Source of the DNA: Thermomonas flagellata
GTDB taxonomy: Bacteria; Pseudomonadota; Gammaproteobacteria; Xanthomonadales; Xanthomonadaceae
DNA length: 64,000 nt
Direction of reading: 5' to 3'
Assembly (NCBI RefSeq): GCF_022419185.1
Contig: NZ_JAJOZK010000008.1
Span: forward strand, 89,670 to 153,669
Positions within the stretch are counted from its first letter, which is position 1. Each line of letters begins with the position of its first letter. The position numbers and the translations under genes are program-made. Below are positions 46,110 to 55,786 of the stretch, piece after piece. The notes beneath the pieces were generated by a model, which saw only the letters and a program-made list of their open reading frames with translations, did not search any database and was not told the origin of the DNA.

Positions 46110-47451
46110 CGCGGTCGGCCTCGTACGGGCGCAGTGCCTGCAGCGGGATGCGCACGCAGACGCGGGCGCCGCCGTGCGGGCGGTTGCTGGCCTCAATGGT
46201 ACCGCCGAGCATGCGCGCCACGTTAACCGCGAGGAACAGGCCGAGGCCGCGGCCCGGCGCCTGCTTGCTGCTGCGGTAGGGCGTGCCGAAGTGGCGCAGC
46301 ATCTCCGGCGCGAAGCCGGGGCCGGCATCGTCCACCTCCAGCTCGAGCCAGCCGTTGCGCGTGCGCGCCTCCAGCGCGACCGCGCCGGGCGAGGCTTCGT
46401 GCGCGTTGTCGAGGATGTTGAACAGCATCTGGCGCAGGCCGGCATCGGCGACGATGGTCGGGTCCTGCGCGATCTTGTTGCGGTAGTCGAAGCCGGCCTG
46501 GGCGCGGCTGCGCTGCCATTCGGCGGCCATGCCGTCGACGAACGCGCGCAGCCCGGTCAGGTGCGGGGCCTCGCCGCGCGGCTCGCCGGCGCTCTGCAGG
46601 ATGCCGCGCACGATCGCCTTGCAGCGCAGCACCTGCGCCTGCATCTCGGTCACGTCCTGCAGCAGCTCCGGGTCCGAGGTGAAGTGCGGCAGGTGCTGCC
46701 AGTCGCCCAGGATCACCGCCAGGGTCGCCAGCGGGGTGCCCAGCTCGTGCGCGGCGCCGGTCGCCAGCAGGCCCATGCGCACGATGTGCTCCTCCTCCAC
46801 CGCGCGCTGGCGCAGCGCTGCCAGGCGCGCGTCGCGCTGGCGCAGAACCTCGCCGATGCGGCCCATGAACACCACCAGCAGCACCGCGATCAGCACGAAG
46901 CACAGCAGCAGGCCCTGCACGTAGCGGTCGGCCAGGCCGCGCTCGGGATCGGCCGGCAGCAGGACCGGGCTCGGCACCAGCGCCAGCCACAGCAGGCAGG
47001 CGCTGGTGACGGCCACCAGCAGCCAGCGCGCGCGCGGGCGCAGCAGCACCGCCGCCAGCACCACCTGCAGCAGGTACAGGAACACGAAGGGATTGGCGAT
47101 CCCGCCGGCCAGGTGCAGCAGCGCGGTCAGCGCGCCGACGTCCACCAACAGCGCCAGCAGCAGGTGGCGCTCGCGCACGTGGTGCAGGCGCCGCCAGTAC
47201 AGCGGCCCGAGCAGGTTGAACAGGCACAGCGCGGCCAGCACCAGCAGCATCGGCGCCAGCGGCAGCGCGATGCCCATCGCGAAGTGCACCACCAGGACGG
47301 TGGTCAGCTGGCCGGCGATCGCGATCCAGCGCAGCTGCGAGAGCTGCTGCATGTTCTTGCCGCGCGCGCTGTCGCGCCAGTCGCGGCGCCAGCGGGAGCG
47401 CCGCGGCGGGCGGGCGGGCGGCGGTGGCTCAGGCGTCGGCATCGGCGGCAT
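46069..47451 (-). CDS. regB: RegB/PrrB-type redox-sensing histidine kinase
   Basis: A 460-residue membrane kinase with about six transmembrane helices (40-200). The loop LAGGIANPFVFLYLLQ contains the GGxxNPF quinone-binding motif of RegB. H-box is ATGAAHELGTPLATLAV; a cysteine in the following helix (QVLRCKAIVRGIL) matches the redox-active cysteine of RegB; N, G1 and G2 boxes are NILDNAHEA, DDAGPGF and GRGLGLFLA. RegB phosphorylates RegA under reducing conditions. It overlaps SURF1 by 23 bases and belongs to the cyo-SURF1-regBA set. Confidence 0.9.
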   Translation of the reverse strand: MPPMPTPEPPPPARPPRRSRWRRDWRDSARGKNMQQLSQLRWIAIAGQLTTVLVVHFAMGIALPLAPMLLVLAALCLFNLLGPLYWRRLHHVRERHLLLALLVDVGALTALLHLAGGIANPFVFLYLLQVVLAAVLLRPRARWLLVAVTSACLLWLALVPSPVLLPADPERGLADRYVQGLLLCFVLIAVLLVVFMGRIGEVLRQRDARLAALRQRAVEEEHIVRMGLLATGAAHELGTPLATLAVILGDWQHLPHFTSDPELLQDVTEMQAQVLRCKAIVRGILQSAGEPRGEAPHLTGLRAFVDGMAAEWQRSRAQAGFDYRNKIAQDPTIVADAGLRQMLFNILDNAHEASPGAVALEARTRNGWLELEVDDAGPGFAPEMLRHFGTPYRSSKQAPGRGLGLFLAVNVARMLGGTIEASNRPHGGARVCVRIPLQALRPYEADRDDAPAPPPADRRG

Positions 47452-48160
47452 GGTGCCGCAAACGCCGCGCCTCGGACAGCACGCGCCAGAGGCCCCACAG
47501 CGCCAGGGCCGCGAGCGCGAACCAGGTCAGCGCGTACTGCAGGTGCTGGTTGCGGAAGCGCACCACCGTCAGGCCCGCGCGCGGCCACGGCGGATCGCCG
47601 GGCGCGGCCTCGGCATCCACGAAGAACGGGGCGGCGTCAGGCAGGCCGCGCGCCCGCGCGATCGCGGCCACGTCGCGCGAGTACCAGCGCCCCTCGGCGG
47701 GCCGGTTGGCGCGCAGGAAGCCGCCGCCCGGCTCGCTCATGCGCAGCAGCCCACGCACCTGCACGGCGCCGGCCGCAGGCGGCGCCGGGCGGGTGCCGGC
47801 CGGCACGAAGCCGCGGTTGACCAGCACCACGCGGCCGTCCGCGTCGCGCAGGGCGGACAGCACCCAGTGCCCGGCGCCGAAGTCGGTCACCGCCTGGGTC
47901 AGCGTGTCCGGCACCGGCAGGTAGCGTCCGCTCAGCACCACCCGCCGGTACTCGTCGCGCTCGGCGTTGACCGTCGGCCACTGCGCGGGGCCGGGCGGCG
48001 GCTGCGGGGCGGCCTGCAGGCGGGCCTCGACCCGCGCGATCAGCGCGCGCTTCCACTGCAGTCGCTCCAGCTGCCACACCCCGAGCGCGGTGAAGCCCGC
48101 CGCCGCCAGCGCCAGCAGCGCCAGCAGGGCGTAGGTCGCGGGGCGGCGGCGCGGACGCAT
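47429..48160 (-). CDS. SURF1 family cytochrome oxidase assembly protein
   Basis: A 243-residue protein with two transmembrane helices, one at the N-terminus (YALLALLALAAAGFTALGVWQL) and one at the C-terminus (QYALTWFALAALALWGLW), and a periplasmic domain with GRYLPVPDTL, GHWVLSALRDADGRVVLVNRGFVP and NQHLQYALTW. SURF1 proteins help insert haem into terminal oxidases. It lies 16 bases after cyoD, so it probably serves this bo3 oxidase although SURF1 is better known from aa3 oxidases. Confidence 0.9.
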   Translation of the reverse strand: MRPRRRPATYALLALLALAAAGFTALGVWQLERLQWKRALIARVEARLQAAPQPPPGPAQWPTVNAERDEYRRVVLSGRYLPVPDTLTQAVTDFGAGHWVLSALRDADGRVVLVNRGFVPAGTRPAPPAAGAVQVRGLLRMSEPGGGFLRANRPAEGRWYSRDVAAIARARGLPDAAPFFVDAEAAPGDPPWPRAGLTVVRFRNQHLQYALTWFALAALALWGLWRVLSEARRLRHHAADADA

Positions 48161-48176
48161 GCGCGGCGGCGCCGGC

Positions 48177-48608
48177 TCACTCCATCATGCGCGCATCGTA
48201 GGAATGCGTCGGCATCATGTTGGCGTTCATGTGGTACATCACCCACAGGGTGCCGGCCAGCAGGATCACCACCAGGATCACGGTGAACAGGATCGACAGC
48301 AGGTTCCAGCCGCCCTCGGAGCGCGCGTCCAGGTGCAGGAAGTAAACCATGTGCACCAGGATCTGGATCGCCGCGAACACCACCAGCACCACGCCGGTGA
48401 GCGCGGCGCTGGGGATGACCTTGCCCATCACCAGCCAGAACGGGATCGCGGTCAGCACCACCGACAGCGCGAACCCGGCGAGGTAGCCGCGCAGGCTGAA
48501 GTGCACCTGGCTGCCGCCGTGGTGATCGTCGTGGTGGTGGCCGTCGCCGTGGGCGGCGTGCCCGTCGGGCGTGCCGGCGTCGTGGGTGGAGTGCAGGTGT
48601 TGGCTCAT
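48177..48608 (-). CDS. cyoD: Cytochrome o ubiquinol oxidase subunit IV
   Basis: A 143-residue three-helix subunit that stabilises the oxidase. It has a His-rich cytoplasmic N-terminus (HGDGHHHDDHHGG) not found in E. coli CyoD, then GYLAGFALSVVLTAIPFWLV, IQILVHMVYFLHLD and ILFTVILVVILLAGTLWVMYHM in part. The start overlaps the cyoC stop as ATGA. Confidence 0.92.
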   Translation of the reverse strand: MSQHLHSTHDAGTPDGHAAHGDGHHHDDHHGGSQVHFSLRGYLAGFALSVVLTAIPFWLVMGKVIPSAALTGVVLVVFAAIQILVHMVYFLHLDARSEGGWNLLSILFTVILVVILLAGTLWVMYHMNANMMPTHSYDARMME

Positions 48609-49246
48609 GACAGCACGCCCATCAGGTAGACGAAGGTGAACACGCCGATCCAGACCAGGTCCAGGAAGTGCCAGAACATCGACAGGCACAGCAGGCGGCG
48701 GCGGTTGGCCGGGTTCAGGCCGTGGCGGGCGACCTGCACCATCAGCGTCAGCAGCCAGACGATGCCGAAGCTCACGTGCAGGCCGTGGGTGCCGACCAGC
48801 GCGAAGAACGAGGTCAAAAACGCGCTGCGCTGCGGGCCGGCGCCCTCGTGGATCAGGTGCAGGAACTCGTAGATCTCCAGGCTCACGAACGCGGCGCCGA
48901 GGATGCCGGTCACCGCCAGCCACGCCAGCACCCCGCGCTTGTGCCCCCCCTGCATCGCGATCATGGCCAGGCCGTAGGTCAGCGAGGACAGCAGCAGCAG
49001 CGCGGTGTTGACCGCGACCAGGGTGAGGTCGAACAGCTCGGCCCCGGACGGCCCGGCGGCGTAGCTGCGCGAGAACACCGCGTGGGTGGCGAACAGGCAG
49101 GCGAAGATGAGCAGGTCGCTCATCAGGTAGATCCAGAAGCCCAGCAGGGTGCCGTTCTCCGGATGGTGGCGGCCCTTCAGGTCGAGGAAGGCCGCGGTGG
49201 GGTCGGCCGGGCGGCCGCTGGCGGGCAGGGCGATCGCGTCAGACAT
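48605..49246 (-). CDS. cyoC: Cytochrome o ubiquinol oxidase subunit III
   Basis: A 213-residue, five-helix subunit of the haem-copper oxidase subunit III family. [25 protein letters not shown] in two parts, [21 protein letters not shown] and [14 protein letters not shown] are conserved. It overlaps cyoB by 8 bases. Confidence 0.94.
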   Translation of the reverse strand: MSDAIALPASGRPADPTAAFLDLKGRHHPENGTLLGFWIYLMSDLLIFACLFATHAVFSRSYAAGPSGAELFDLTLVAVNTALLLLSSLTYGLAMIAMQGGHKRGVLAWLAVTGILGAAFVSLEIYEFLHLIHEGAGPQRSAFLTSFFALVGTHGLHVSFGIVWLLTLMVQVARHGLNPANRRRLLCLSMFWHFLDLVWIGVFTFVYLMGVLS

Positions 49247-51266
49247 GGGCGGAGGCCAGTTGCTGGGTGCGCGCGGCTTCGGTCGCGGCCACCTCGGCGG
49301 CCGGGATGTAGTAGTCGCGCTTGTAGTTGAAGGTGTGCACGATGGCGGCGCCGACCAGGCCGACGAACCCGGCGATCGCCAGCCACCAGATGTGCCAGAC
49401 CAGGGCGAAGCCCAGCACCAGGCTGATCCCGGCCAGGACCACGCCGGCGGCGGTGTTCTTCGGCATGTGGATCGGCAGGAACCCGGACTGCGGGCGGACG
49501 AAGCCGTTCTGCTTCATGTCCCACCAGGCGTCGATGTCGCGCACCACCGGGGTGAAGGCGAAGTTGTAGGCCGGCGGCGGCGAGGAGGTGGACCACTCCA
49601 GGGTGCGCCCGTCCCACGGGTCGCCGCTGACGTCGCGCAGCTGCTCGCGGCGGCGGTAGCTGACCACCAGGTTGACGATGAACGAGGCGATCCCGACCGC
49701 GATCAGCAGCGCGCCGAACGCCGCCACGATGAACCACGGCTGCAGGCTGGGGTCGTCGAAGTGGCTCATGCGGCGGGTCACGCCCATCAGCCCGAGCACG
49801 TACAGCGGGGTGAACGCGAACCAGTAGCCGAGGAACCAGAACCAGAACGACATCTTCCCCCAGAACGGATCGAGCTTGTAGCCGAACGCCTTCGGGAACC
49901 AGAAGGTCATGCCGGCGAACGAGCCGAACACCACGCCGCCGATGATCACGTTGTGGAAGTGCGCGATCAGGAACAGCGAGTTGTGCAGCACGAAGTCGGC
50001 CGGCGGCACCGCCAGCAGCACGCCGGTCATGCCGCCGACGGTGAAGGTGACCATGAAGCCGATCGTCCACAGCATCGGCACTTCCATGCGGATGCGGCCG
50101 CGGTACATGGTGAACAGCCAGTTGAACATCTTCGCGCCGGTCGGGATCGAGATGATCATCGTGGTGATCCCGAAGAACGAGTTCACGCTGGCGCCCGAGC
50201 CCATGGTGAAGAAGTGGTGCAGCCACACCAGGTAGGACAGGATGGTGATGCACACGGTGGCGTACACCATCGAGGTGTAGCCGAACAGGCGCTTGCCGCT
50301 GAAGGTGGACACCACCTCCGAGAACACCCCGAACAACGGCAGGATCAGGATGTACACCTCCGGGTGGCCCCAGATCCAGATCAGGTTCACGTACAACATC
50401 GGGTTGCCCCCGAGGTCGTTGGTGAAGAAGTTGGTGCCCAGGTAGCGGTCCATCGCCAGCATCGCCAGCACCGCGGTGAACACCGGGAAGCTGGCCACGA
50501 TCAGGATGTTCGAGCACAGCGCGGTCCAGGTGAACACCGGCATCTTCATCAGGCTCATGCCCGGCGCGCGCATCTTGATGATGGTCACGATCAGGTTGAT
50601 GCCTGAGAGCGTGGTGCCGACGCCTGCGATCTGCAGCCCCCAGATGTAGTAGTCCACCCCCACGTCCGGGCTGTAGTCGATCCCCGACAGCGGCGCCATC
50701 GCCAGCCAGCCCGCCTTGGAGAACTCGCCCACGAACAGCGAGACCATGATCAGCATGGCCCCGGCGGTCGTCATCCAGAAGCTGAAGTTGTTGAGGAACG
50801 GGAAGGCGACGTCGCGCGCGCCGATCTGCATCGGCACCACGTAGTTCATCAGCCCGGTGATGAACGGCATGGCCACGAAGAAGATCATGATCACGCCGTG
50901 CGCGGTGAAGATCTGGTCGTAGTGGTGCGGCGGCAGGTAGCCCATGTTGTCGCCGAAGGCGATGGCCTGCTGCGAACGCATCATGATCGCGTCGGCGAAG
51001 CCGCGCAGCAGCATCACCAGCCCCAGCACCATGTACATGATGCCGATCCTCTTGTGGTCGATGCTGGTGGCCCAGTCGCGCCAGAACGGGCCCCACAGGC
51101 GGTACTTGGTGACCAGCGCCAGCACCGCCAGGCCGATCACGGCCACGCCGATGAAGGTGCCGACCAGGATCGGCTCGTGGTAGGGGATGACGGCCAGGCT
51201 GAGCTTGCCCAGCCAGGGCGACCAGTGCGCGTAGGCGCCGGAATCGGGGGAGAGGGCGGAGATCAT
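49239..51266 (-). CDS. cyoB: Cytochrome o ubiquinol oxidase subunit I
   Basis: The 675-residue catalytic subunit contains haem b, haem o3 and CuB, reduces oxygen to water and pumps protons. It has the CuB histidine and covalent tyrosine region [15 protein letters not shown], the histidine pair WLHHFFTMG, the proton-channel [13 protein letters not shown] and [12 protein letters not shown] with the haem ligands. The length and extra helices match CyoB rather than aa3 oxidases. Confidence 0.96.
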   Translation of the reverse strand: MISALSPDSGAYAHWSPWLGKLSLAVIPYHEPILVGTFIGVAVIGLAVLALVTKYRLWGPFWRDWATSIDHKRIGIMYMVLGLVMLLRGFADAIMMRSQQAIAFGDNMGYLPPHHYDQIFTAHGVIMIFFVAMPFITGLMNYVVPMQIGARDVAFPFLNNFSFWMTTAGAMLIMVSLFVGEFSKAGWLAMAPLSGIDYSPDVGVDYYIWGLQIAGVGTTLSGINLIVTIIKMRAPGMSLMKMPVFTWTALCSNILIVASFPVFTAVLAMLAMDRYLGTNFFTNDLGGNPMLYVNLIWIWGHPEVYILILPLFGVFSEVVSTFSGKRLFGYTSMVYATVCITILSYLVWLHHFFTMGSGASVNSFFGITTMIISIPTGAKMFNWLFTMYRGRIRMEVPMLWTIGFMVTFTVGGMTGVLLAVPPADFVLHNSLFLIAHFHNVIIGGVVFGSFAGMTFWFPKAFGYKLDPFWGKMSFWFWFLGYWFAFTPLYVLGLMGVTRRMSHFDDPSLQPWFIVAAFGALLIAVGIASFIVNLVVSYRRREQLRDVSGDPWDGRTLEWSTSSPPPAYNFAFTPVVRDIDAWWDMKQNGFVRPQSGFLPIHMPKNTAAGVVLAGISLVLGFALVWHIWWLAIAGFVGLVGAAIVHTFNYKRDYYIPAAEVAATEAARTQQLASAHV

Positions 51267-51287
51267 GGGCGGTCCGGGAACGTCAGG

Positions 51288-52343
51288 TCACGGCGCGCGG
51301 CGCGCCAGGTCGAACACGGCCGGGGCCGGTTCGGTGGTGCAGGTGGCATCGTCGGGCACGTACGGCCGCCCGCGCAGGTCGCCGCGGGTGCGCGGCTGCA
51401 GGCTGGCCAGGCCCGCCCGGGCGGCGCTGCGGCCGCCGGCGGCGTCGATCGCCATCATGTGGTGCATGCACATCCGGCGCGGGTCCACGCAGCGGTTGAG
51501 CACGGCGTCGTACAGGCCGGGATCGACCCGGCCGTAGCGTTGCACCGGCACCTGCCGGCTCGGCTGCTCCAGGGCGAGGTAGGCGCTGCGCGACAGCTCG
51601 CCGCCGGCCGCGCGGGTCTGCGCGACCCAGCGTTCGAAGCCCGGCTCGTCCAGCGCCAGCACGTCGAACTGCATCCACGAGAAGCCGGCGCCGCTGTAGT
51701 TGGAGGACTTGCCGCGGAAGCGGCCGGGCGCGTTGGCGACCGCGTTCAGCTCGGTCTGCATGCCGGGCATGGTGTAGATCATCCCGGCCAGCTCCGGCAC
51801 GTAGAACGCATTCATCACGTTCGAGGAGGTGAGCTTGAAGCGGACCGGGCGGTCCACCGGCAGGGCCAGTTCGTTGACCGTGGCCACGCCCTGCTCGGGG
51901 TAGATGAACAGCCACTTCCAGTCCAGCGAGACGACCTGCACCTCGAGCGGTTTGACCCCGGCCGGCACCGGCTTGCCGGGGGCGATGCGGTCGAGCGGGC
52001 GGTAGGGGTCCAGGGTGTGGGTGGTGATCCAGGTGATCGCCCCCAGGGCCAGGATGATCAGCAGCGGGCCGCCCCAGATCACCAGCTCCAGCTGGGTCGA
52101 GTGGTCCCAGTCCGGGGTGTACCTGGCCGCCCGGTTGGAGGCGCGGTAGCGCCAGGCGAAGTACAGGGTCAGGGCGATCACCGGCACGATCACCAGCAGC
52201 ATCAGCACGGTGGCGATCACGATCAGGTGGCCCTGCTGGCGGGCGATGTCGCCGCTGGGATCGAGCACGACCAGCCGGTCGCAGCCGGTCAAGAGCAGCG
52301 CGGGCAGCAGCCACGTGAGGCGTGGGAGCTTGGGCATGGGCAT
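51288..52343 (-). CDS. cyoA: Cytochrome o ubiquinol oxidase subunit II, lipoprotein
   Basis: A 351-residue subunit with a signal peptide ending in lipobox LTGC, two transmembrane helices, and a periplasmic cupredoxin domain (FYVPELAGMIYTMPGMQTEL, YSGAGFSWMQFDVLAL). The CuA-binding cysteine pair of cytochrome c oxidases is absent, which marks a quinol oxidase. It is the first gene of cyoABCD. The start is ATG 52343 or 52337 (MPMPKL repeats the MP pair). Confidence 0.95.
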   Translation of the reverse strand: MPMPKLPRLTWLLPALLLTGCDRLVVLDPSGDIARQQGHLIVIATVLMLLVIVPVIALTLYFAWRYRASNRAARYTPDWDHSTQLELVIWGGPLLIILALGAITWITTHTLDPYRPLDRIAPGKPVPAGVKPLEVQVVSLDWKWLFIYPEQGVATVNELALPVDRPVRFKLTSSNVMNAFYVPELAGMIYTMPGMQTELNAVANAPGRFRGKSSNYSGAGFSWMQFDVLALDEPGFERWVAQTRAAGGELSRSAYLALEQPSRQVPVQRYGRVDPGLYDAVLNRCVDPRRMCMHHMMAIDAAGGRSAARAGLASLQPRTRGDLRGRPYVPDDATCTTEPAPAVFDLARRAP

Positions 52344-52391
52344 CGGGAACGCGGGGGAATGCGCATAGGGTACGCCCGCGGGCCGCGCCCG

Positions 52392-52416
52392 GCGATTGGA
52401 CGTTTTGTCCTATCGC
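52392..52416. promoter_or_regulatory. Interrupted palindrome between cyoA and the MFS gene
   Basis: GCGATTGGAC and GTCCTATCGC are reverse complements at 9 of 10 positions, separated by GTTTT. It lies in the 142-base divergent gap, just where the -35 region of the rightward promoter would be (TATGCT at 52436-52441). This fits a dimeric regulator's operator for cyo, the transporter or both. It does not match the CRP/FNR pattern. Confidence 0.5.
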
Positions 52417-52435
52417 AAGGCGGCCGGGGCTGGAC

Positions 52436-52441
52436 TATGCT
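52436..52441 (+). promoter_or_regulatory. -10 element for the MFS gene
   Basis: TATGCT lies 44 bases before the ATG at 52486, with CCGGAG as ribosome-binding site. The palindrome at 52392-52416 covers the expected -35 zone. Confidence 0.4.
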
Positions 52442-52485
52442 GCAATCGCCGCACTCCATACGCGGCCGCACCCCCGGAGCCACCG

Positions 52486-53808
52486 ATGTCCGCCCAGATC
52501 CCCGCCGCCGCGACGTCCCACGACCATGGCCGCAAGGCCAGCCACGAGGTCGCCCCGGGCGAGATCGCGGTCGGCGTGGTGATCGGGCGCGCCTCGGAGA
52601 ACTTCGATTTCTTCGTCTACGGCATCGCCTCGGCGCTGGTGTTCCCGCGGGTGTTCTTCCCGTTCGCCGATCCGCTGACCGGCGCGCTGTATTCGTTCGC
52701 CATCTTCGCCCTGGCGTTCCTCACCCGGCCGTTCGGCACCATGCTGTCGATGCAGGTGCAGCGCCGCTGGGGGCGGGGGACCAAGCTCACAGTCGCCCTG
52801 TTCATGCTCGGCATCGCCACCGCCGGGATCGCGTTCCTGCCCGGCTACGAAGTGCTCGGTGCGGGCGCGATCTGGCTGCTGGCGGCGTTCCGCCTGCTGC
52901 AGGGAGCGGCGGTTGGCGGCTCCTGGGACGGCTTGCCCTCGCTGCTGGCGATCAATGCCCCCAAGGAGAAGCGCGGCTGGTACGCGATGCTCGGCCAGCT
53001 CGGCGCGCCGGTCGGCTTCATCGTCGCCGCCGCGCTGTTCGCCTACCTGATCGCCAACCTGTCGTCCGAGGATTTCTACGACTGGGGCTGGCGCTACCCG
53101 TTCTACGTCGCCTTCGCGATCAACGTGGTCGCCCTGTTCGCGCGCCTGCGCCTAGTGGTGACCCAGGAATACGAGACCGAACTGCGCCAGCGCGAGCTGG
53201 AGCCGGTCCCGCTGCGCGAGCTGGTCCAGGTCAAGGGCAAGCACGTGGTGATCGGGGCGTTCGCGCCGCTGGCCAGCTACGCCCTGTTCCACATCGTCAC
53301 CATCTTCCCGCTGTCGTGGCTGCTGCTCTACAGCGACCAGTCGATCGTCGGCCTGCTGTGGGTGCAGGTGGTCGGCGGCTTCCTCGCGATCGGCGGGGTG
53401 CTGGCCTCCGGCGTGATCGCCGACCGCTACGGGCGGATGCGCACCCTGGGCGGGCTGGCGCTGGCGATCGCAATGTTCAGCGGCTTCGCGCCGACCCTGC
53501 TCGGCGGCGGCGAGCTGGCGCAGGACGTGTTCCTGCTGCTGGGCTTCTTGCTGCTGGGGCTGTCCTACGGGCAGGCCTCCGGCGCGGTCACCCGCAACTT
53601 CGGCAACCGCTACCGCTACACCGGCGCGGCGCTGACCACCGACCTGGCATGGCTGATCGGCGCCGCGTTCGCGCCGCTGGTGGCGCTGTGGCTGTGCGCC
53701 AACTTCGGGCTGGCCTTCCTCGGCGCCTACGTGCTGTCCGGGGCGGTGAGCACGCTGATCGCGCTCGGCCTGCACTACCGCATCAAGCAGGGCGACGCCG
53801 GGCTGTGA
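52486..53808 (+). CDS. MFS transporter, metabolite:H+ symporter type
   Basis: A 440-residue, 12-helix membrane protein of the major facilitator superfamily. The start ([23 protein letters not shown]), [19 protein letters not shown] and [15 protein letters not shown] resemble the metabolite:proton symporter group (ProP, ShiA, citrate and ketoglutarate carriers). A second cytoplasmic motif [10 protein letters not shown] appears in the second half. The substrate is unknown. It is divergent from cyoA and shares its control region. Confidence 0.87.
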   Translation: MSAQIPAAATSHDHGRKASHEVAPGEIAVGVVIGRASENFDFFVYGIASALVFPRVFFPFADPLTGALYSFAIFALAFLTRPFGTMLSMQVQRRWGRGTKLTVALFMLGIATAGIAFLPGYEVLGAGAIWLLAAFRLLQGAAVGGSWDGLPSLLAINAPKEKRGWYAMLGQLGAPVGFIVAAALFAYLIANLSSEDFYDWGWRYPFYVAFAINVVALFARLRLVVTQEYETELRQRELEPVPLRELVQVKGKHVVIGAFAPLASYALFHIVTIFPLSWLLLYSDQSIVGLLWVQVVGGFLAIGGVLASGVIADRYGRMRTLGGLALAIAMFSGFAPTLLGGGELAQDVFLLLGFLLLGLSYGQASGAVTRNFGNRYRYTGAALTTDLAWLIGAAFAPLVALWLCANFGLAFLGAYVLSGAVSTLIALGLHYRIKQGDAGL

Positions 53809-53836
53809 ACCGCGGCGGGTGACGGCGGTGGCATCG

Positions 53837-54103
53837 ATGGATGATCGGCCGGCGGACGACGGTGCCGAGCTGCGCCGCCTGCGCTGGCGCTGCCGGCGCG
53901 GCATGCGCGAGCTCGACCAACTGCTGGAACGCTGGCTCGACCGCTGCTGGCGGCAAAGTCCGAGCAGCGAGCGCGCGGTTTTCCTGCGCCTGCTGGACTG
54001 CGAGGACGACAGGCTATGGCGCTGGTTCCTCGACCACGAGACGCCCGCCGATGCCGACCTCGCCGCGCTCGTCCACGCCATCCGCGCCCTGCCTCCCGGC
54101 TGA
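53837..54103 (+). CDS. sdhE: Succinate dehydrogenase FAD assembly factor
   Basis: An 88-residue protein of the SdhE/SDH5 family that helps attach FAD to SdhA. The conserved part is [22 protein letters not shown], with the RGM-x-E-x-D motif, and [19 protein letters not shown], which contains the family's aspartate-rich helix. The start is ambiguous between GTG 53819 and ATG 53837; the ATG gives the usual length. It is followed by ygfX as in many gammaproteobacteria. Note that the sdh operon itself is 9 kb away. Confidence 0.9.
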   Translation: MDDRPADDGAELRRLRWRCRRGMRELDQLLERWLDRCWRQSPSSERAVFLRLLDCEDDRLWRWFLDHETPADADLAALVHAIRALPPG

Positions 54104-54662
54104 ACTGGACCTGCGTTGGCGGCCCTCGCGCTGGCACGCGGCCGCGCTCGCGCTGCTGGCCGTGTTCGCGCCGGCAGCAGTGCTGGGCTCCGGCCTGCCG
54201 CGCGCGCTCGCCTGGCCGTTGTCGCTGCTCGCGTTCGGCCACGGCCTGCGCCTGTGGCGGCGCCACCGGTGCATGCCGCCGCGCCGGGTGCAATGGTCGC
54301 CCGGCGGGCCGCTGCGGATCGACGGTGAGCCGCTGCAGGCGCCGACGCTGGCTTGGCGCGGACCGCTGGCGGTCCTGCGCGGGCGCATGCCGGACGGCGC
54401 CCGGGTCGCGCTGGCCTGGTGGCCGGACACCCTGCCGCCGCCGGCACGGCGTGAACTCAAGCTGGCGCTACTGCGCGGCGAGGCTGTCGCGCCGCGGCCG
54501 GCGATGGCAGGATGGCGCTCCCTCCGCGAGCGGCCTGCATGTTCAAGCCCGTCCCCGTCGCCATCGGCCTGCGCTACCTGCGCGCCAAGCGCCGCAACGG
54601 CTTCATCTCCTTCATCTCGCTGGCGTCGATCCTCGGGATCGCGCTCGGGGTCACCGCGCTGA
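54051..54662 (+). CDS. ygfX: YgfX/CptA-like protein, frame runs into lolC
   Basis: The part from about 54105 to 54500 reads [21 protein letters not shown], a two-helix membrane segment and [12 protein letters not shown], which resembles YgfX (about 135 residues), a small inner-membrane partner of SdhE. The frame has no ATG near the expected start: ATG 54051 overlaps sdhE by 53 bases, and CTG 54105 is the only other choice near its stop. No stop occurs before 54660-54662, so the frame overlaps lolC by 124 bases and adds about 50 unlikely residues. Whether this is real overlap or a lost stop is unclear. Confidence 0.6.
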   Translation: MPTSPRSSTPSAPCLPAELDLRWRPSRWHAAALALLAVFAPAAVLGSGLPRALAWPLSLLAFGHGLRLWRRHRCMPPRRVQWSPGGPLRIDGEPLQAPTLAWRGPLAVLRGRMPDGARVALAWWPDTLPPPARRELKLALLRGEAVAPRPAMAGWRSLRERPACSSPSPSPSACATCAPSAATASSPSSRWRRSSGSRSGSPR

Positions 54663-55786
54663 TCACCACCCTGGCGGTGATGAGCGGGTTCCAGCGCGAG
54701 ATCCGCGACCGCCTGCTGCAGATGGCCGCGCACGCCACCGTCAGCGGCTACGACGCGCCGTTGCAGGACTGGCCGCGCGCGGTGCGGGTGGCGATGGCCG
54801 ACCCGCGGGTGGCGGGCGCCGCGCCCTACATCGAGAAGGAGGCGCTGATCTCCGGCGCCAACAACCAGCCGGCGATGCTGCGCGGGGTGGACCCGGCGCA
54901 GGAGGGCAAGGTCTCGGTGCTCGGCGCGAAGATGGTGCAGGGCCGGCTGCAGGACCTCGCGCCCGGGCGCTTCAACATCGTGCTCGGGCGCGAGCTGGCG
55001 ATGTGGCTCGGGGTCGGGGTCGGCGACGACGTGGTGGTGACCCTGGCCGACCTGCGCAGCAACCCGCTCAGCGGCGGGATCGGCACCATGAAGCGGTTCC
55101 GCGTCAGCGGCATCTTCGAGGCCGGCTACAACGAGTTCGACAAGGGCCTGGCGGTGGTCAACCTGCAGGACCTGCAGCGCCTGCTGCGGATGGGCGAGGG
55201 CGTGACCGGGGTGCGCCTGCGCCTGCACGACATGGACCAGGCGTTCGCGGTCGCGCGCGACCTCGCCCTGCGCCTCGGCGGCCCGTACCGGGTCAGCGAC
55301 TGGACCCAGGAGAACGCCAACCTGTTCCGCGCGCTGAAGATGGAGAAGACGGTGATGGCGATCCTGCTGTCGCTGATCATCGCAATGGGCGCGTTCAACC
55401 TGGTGTCCTCGCAGGTGATGCTGGTGACCGACAAGCAGGCCGACATCGCCATCCTGCGCACGCTCGGGCTGACCCCGCGCCAGGTGATGCAGGTGTTCAT
55501 GGTCCAGGGCAGCCTGATCGGGGTGATCGGCACCCTCGCCGGGGTCGCCGGCGGCATCCTGCTCACCCTCAACCTGGACGCGATCCTGCGCGGGATCGAG
55601 GCGCTGCTGGGCGTGCAGCTGCTGCCGGAGGACGTCTACTACATCACCGGCCTGCCCACCGACCTGCGCGCGCACGATGTGCTTGCGATCGCGCTGGTCG
55701 CGCTGGCGATGGCGTTCCTCGCCACCCTGTACCCGGCCTGGCGCGCCGCGCGCACCGCGCCGGCGGAGGCGCTGCGCTATGAATGA
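54539..55786 (+). CDS. lolC: Lipoprotein-releasing ABC transporter permease LolC/LolE
   Basis: A 415-residue permease that extracts lipoproteins from the inner membrane for delivery to LolA. It has the start [20 protein letters not shown], a first helix ([21 protein letters not shown]), a large periplasmic domain and a C-terminal FtsX-type three-helix region ([43 protein letters not shown]). Only one permease gene is present rather than lolC plus lolE. ATG 54539 is chosen for the standard N-terminus. It overlaps lolD by 8 bases. Confidence 0.93.
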   Translation: MFKPVPVAIGLRYLRAKRRNGFISFISLASILGIALGVTALITTLAVMSGFQREIRDRLLQMAAHATVSGYDAPLQDWPRAVRVAMADPRVAGAAPYIEKEALISGANNQPAMLRGVDPAQEGKVSVLGAKMVQGRLQDLAPGRFNIVLGRELAMWLGVGVGDDVVVTLADLRSNPLSGGIGTMKRFRVSGIFEAGYNEFDKGLAVVNLQDLQRLLRMGEGVTGVRLRLHDMDQAFAVARDLALRLGGPYRVSDWTQENANLFRALKMEKTVMAILLSLIIAMGAFNLVSSQVMLVTDKQADIAILRTLGLTPRQVMQVFMVQGSLIGVIGTLAGVAGGILLTLNLDAILRGIEALLGVQLLPEDVYYITGLPTDLRAHDVLAIALVALAMAFLATLYPAWRAARTAPAEALRYE

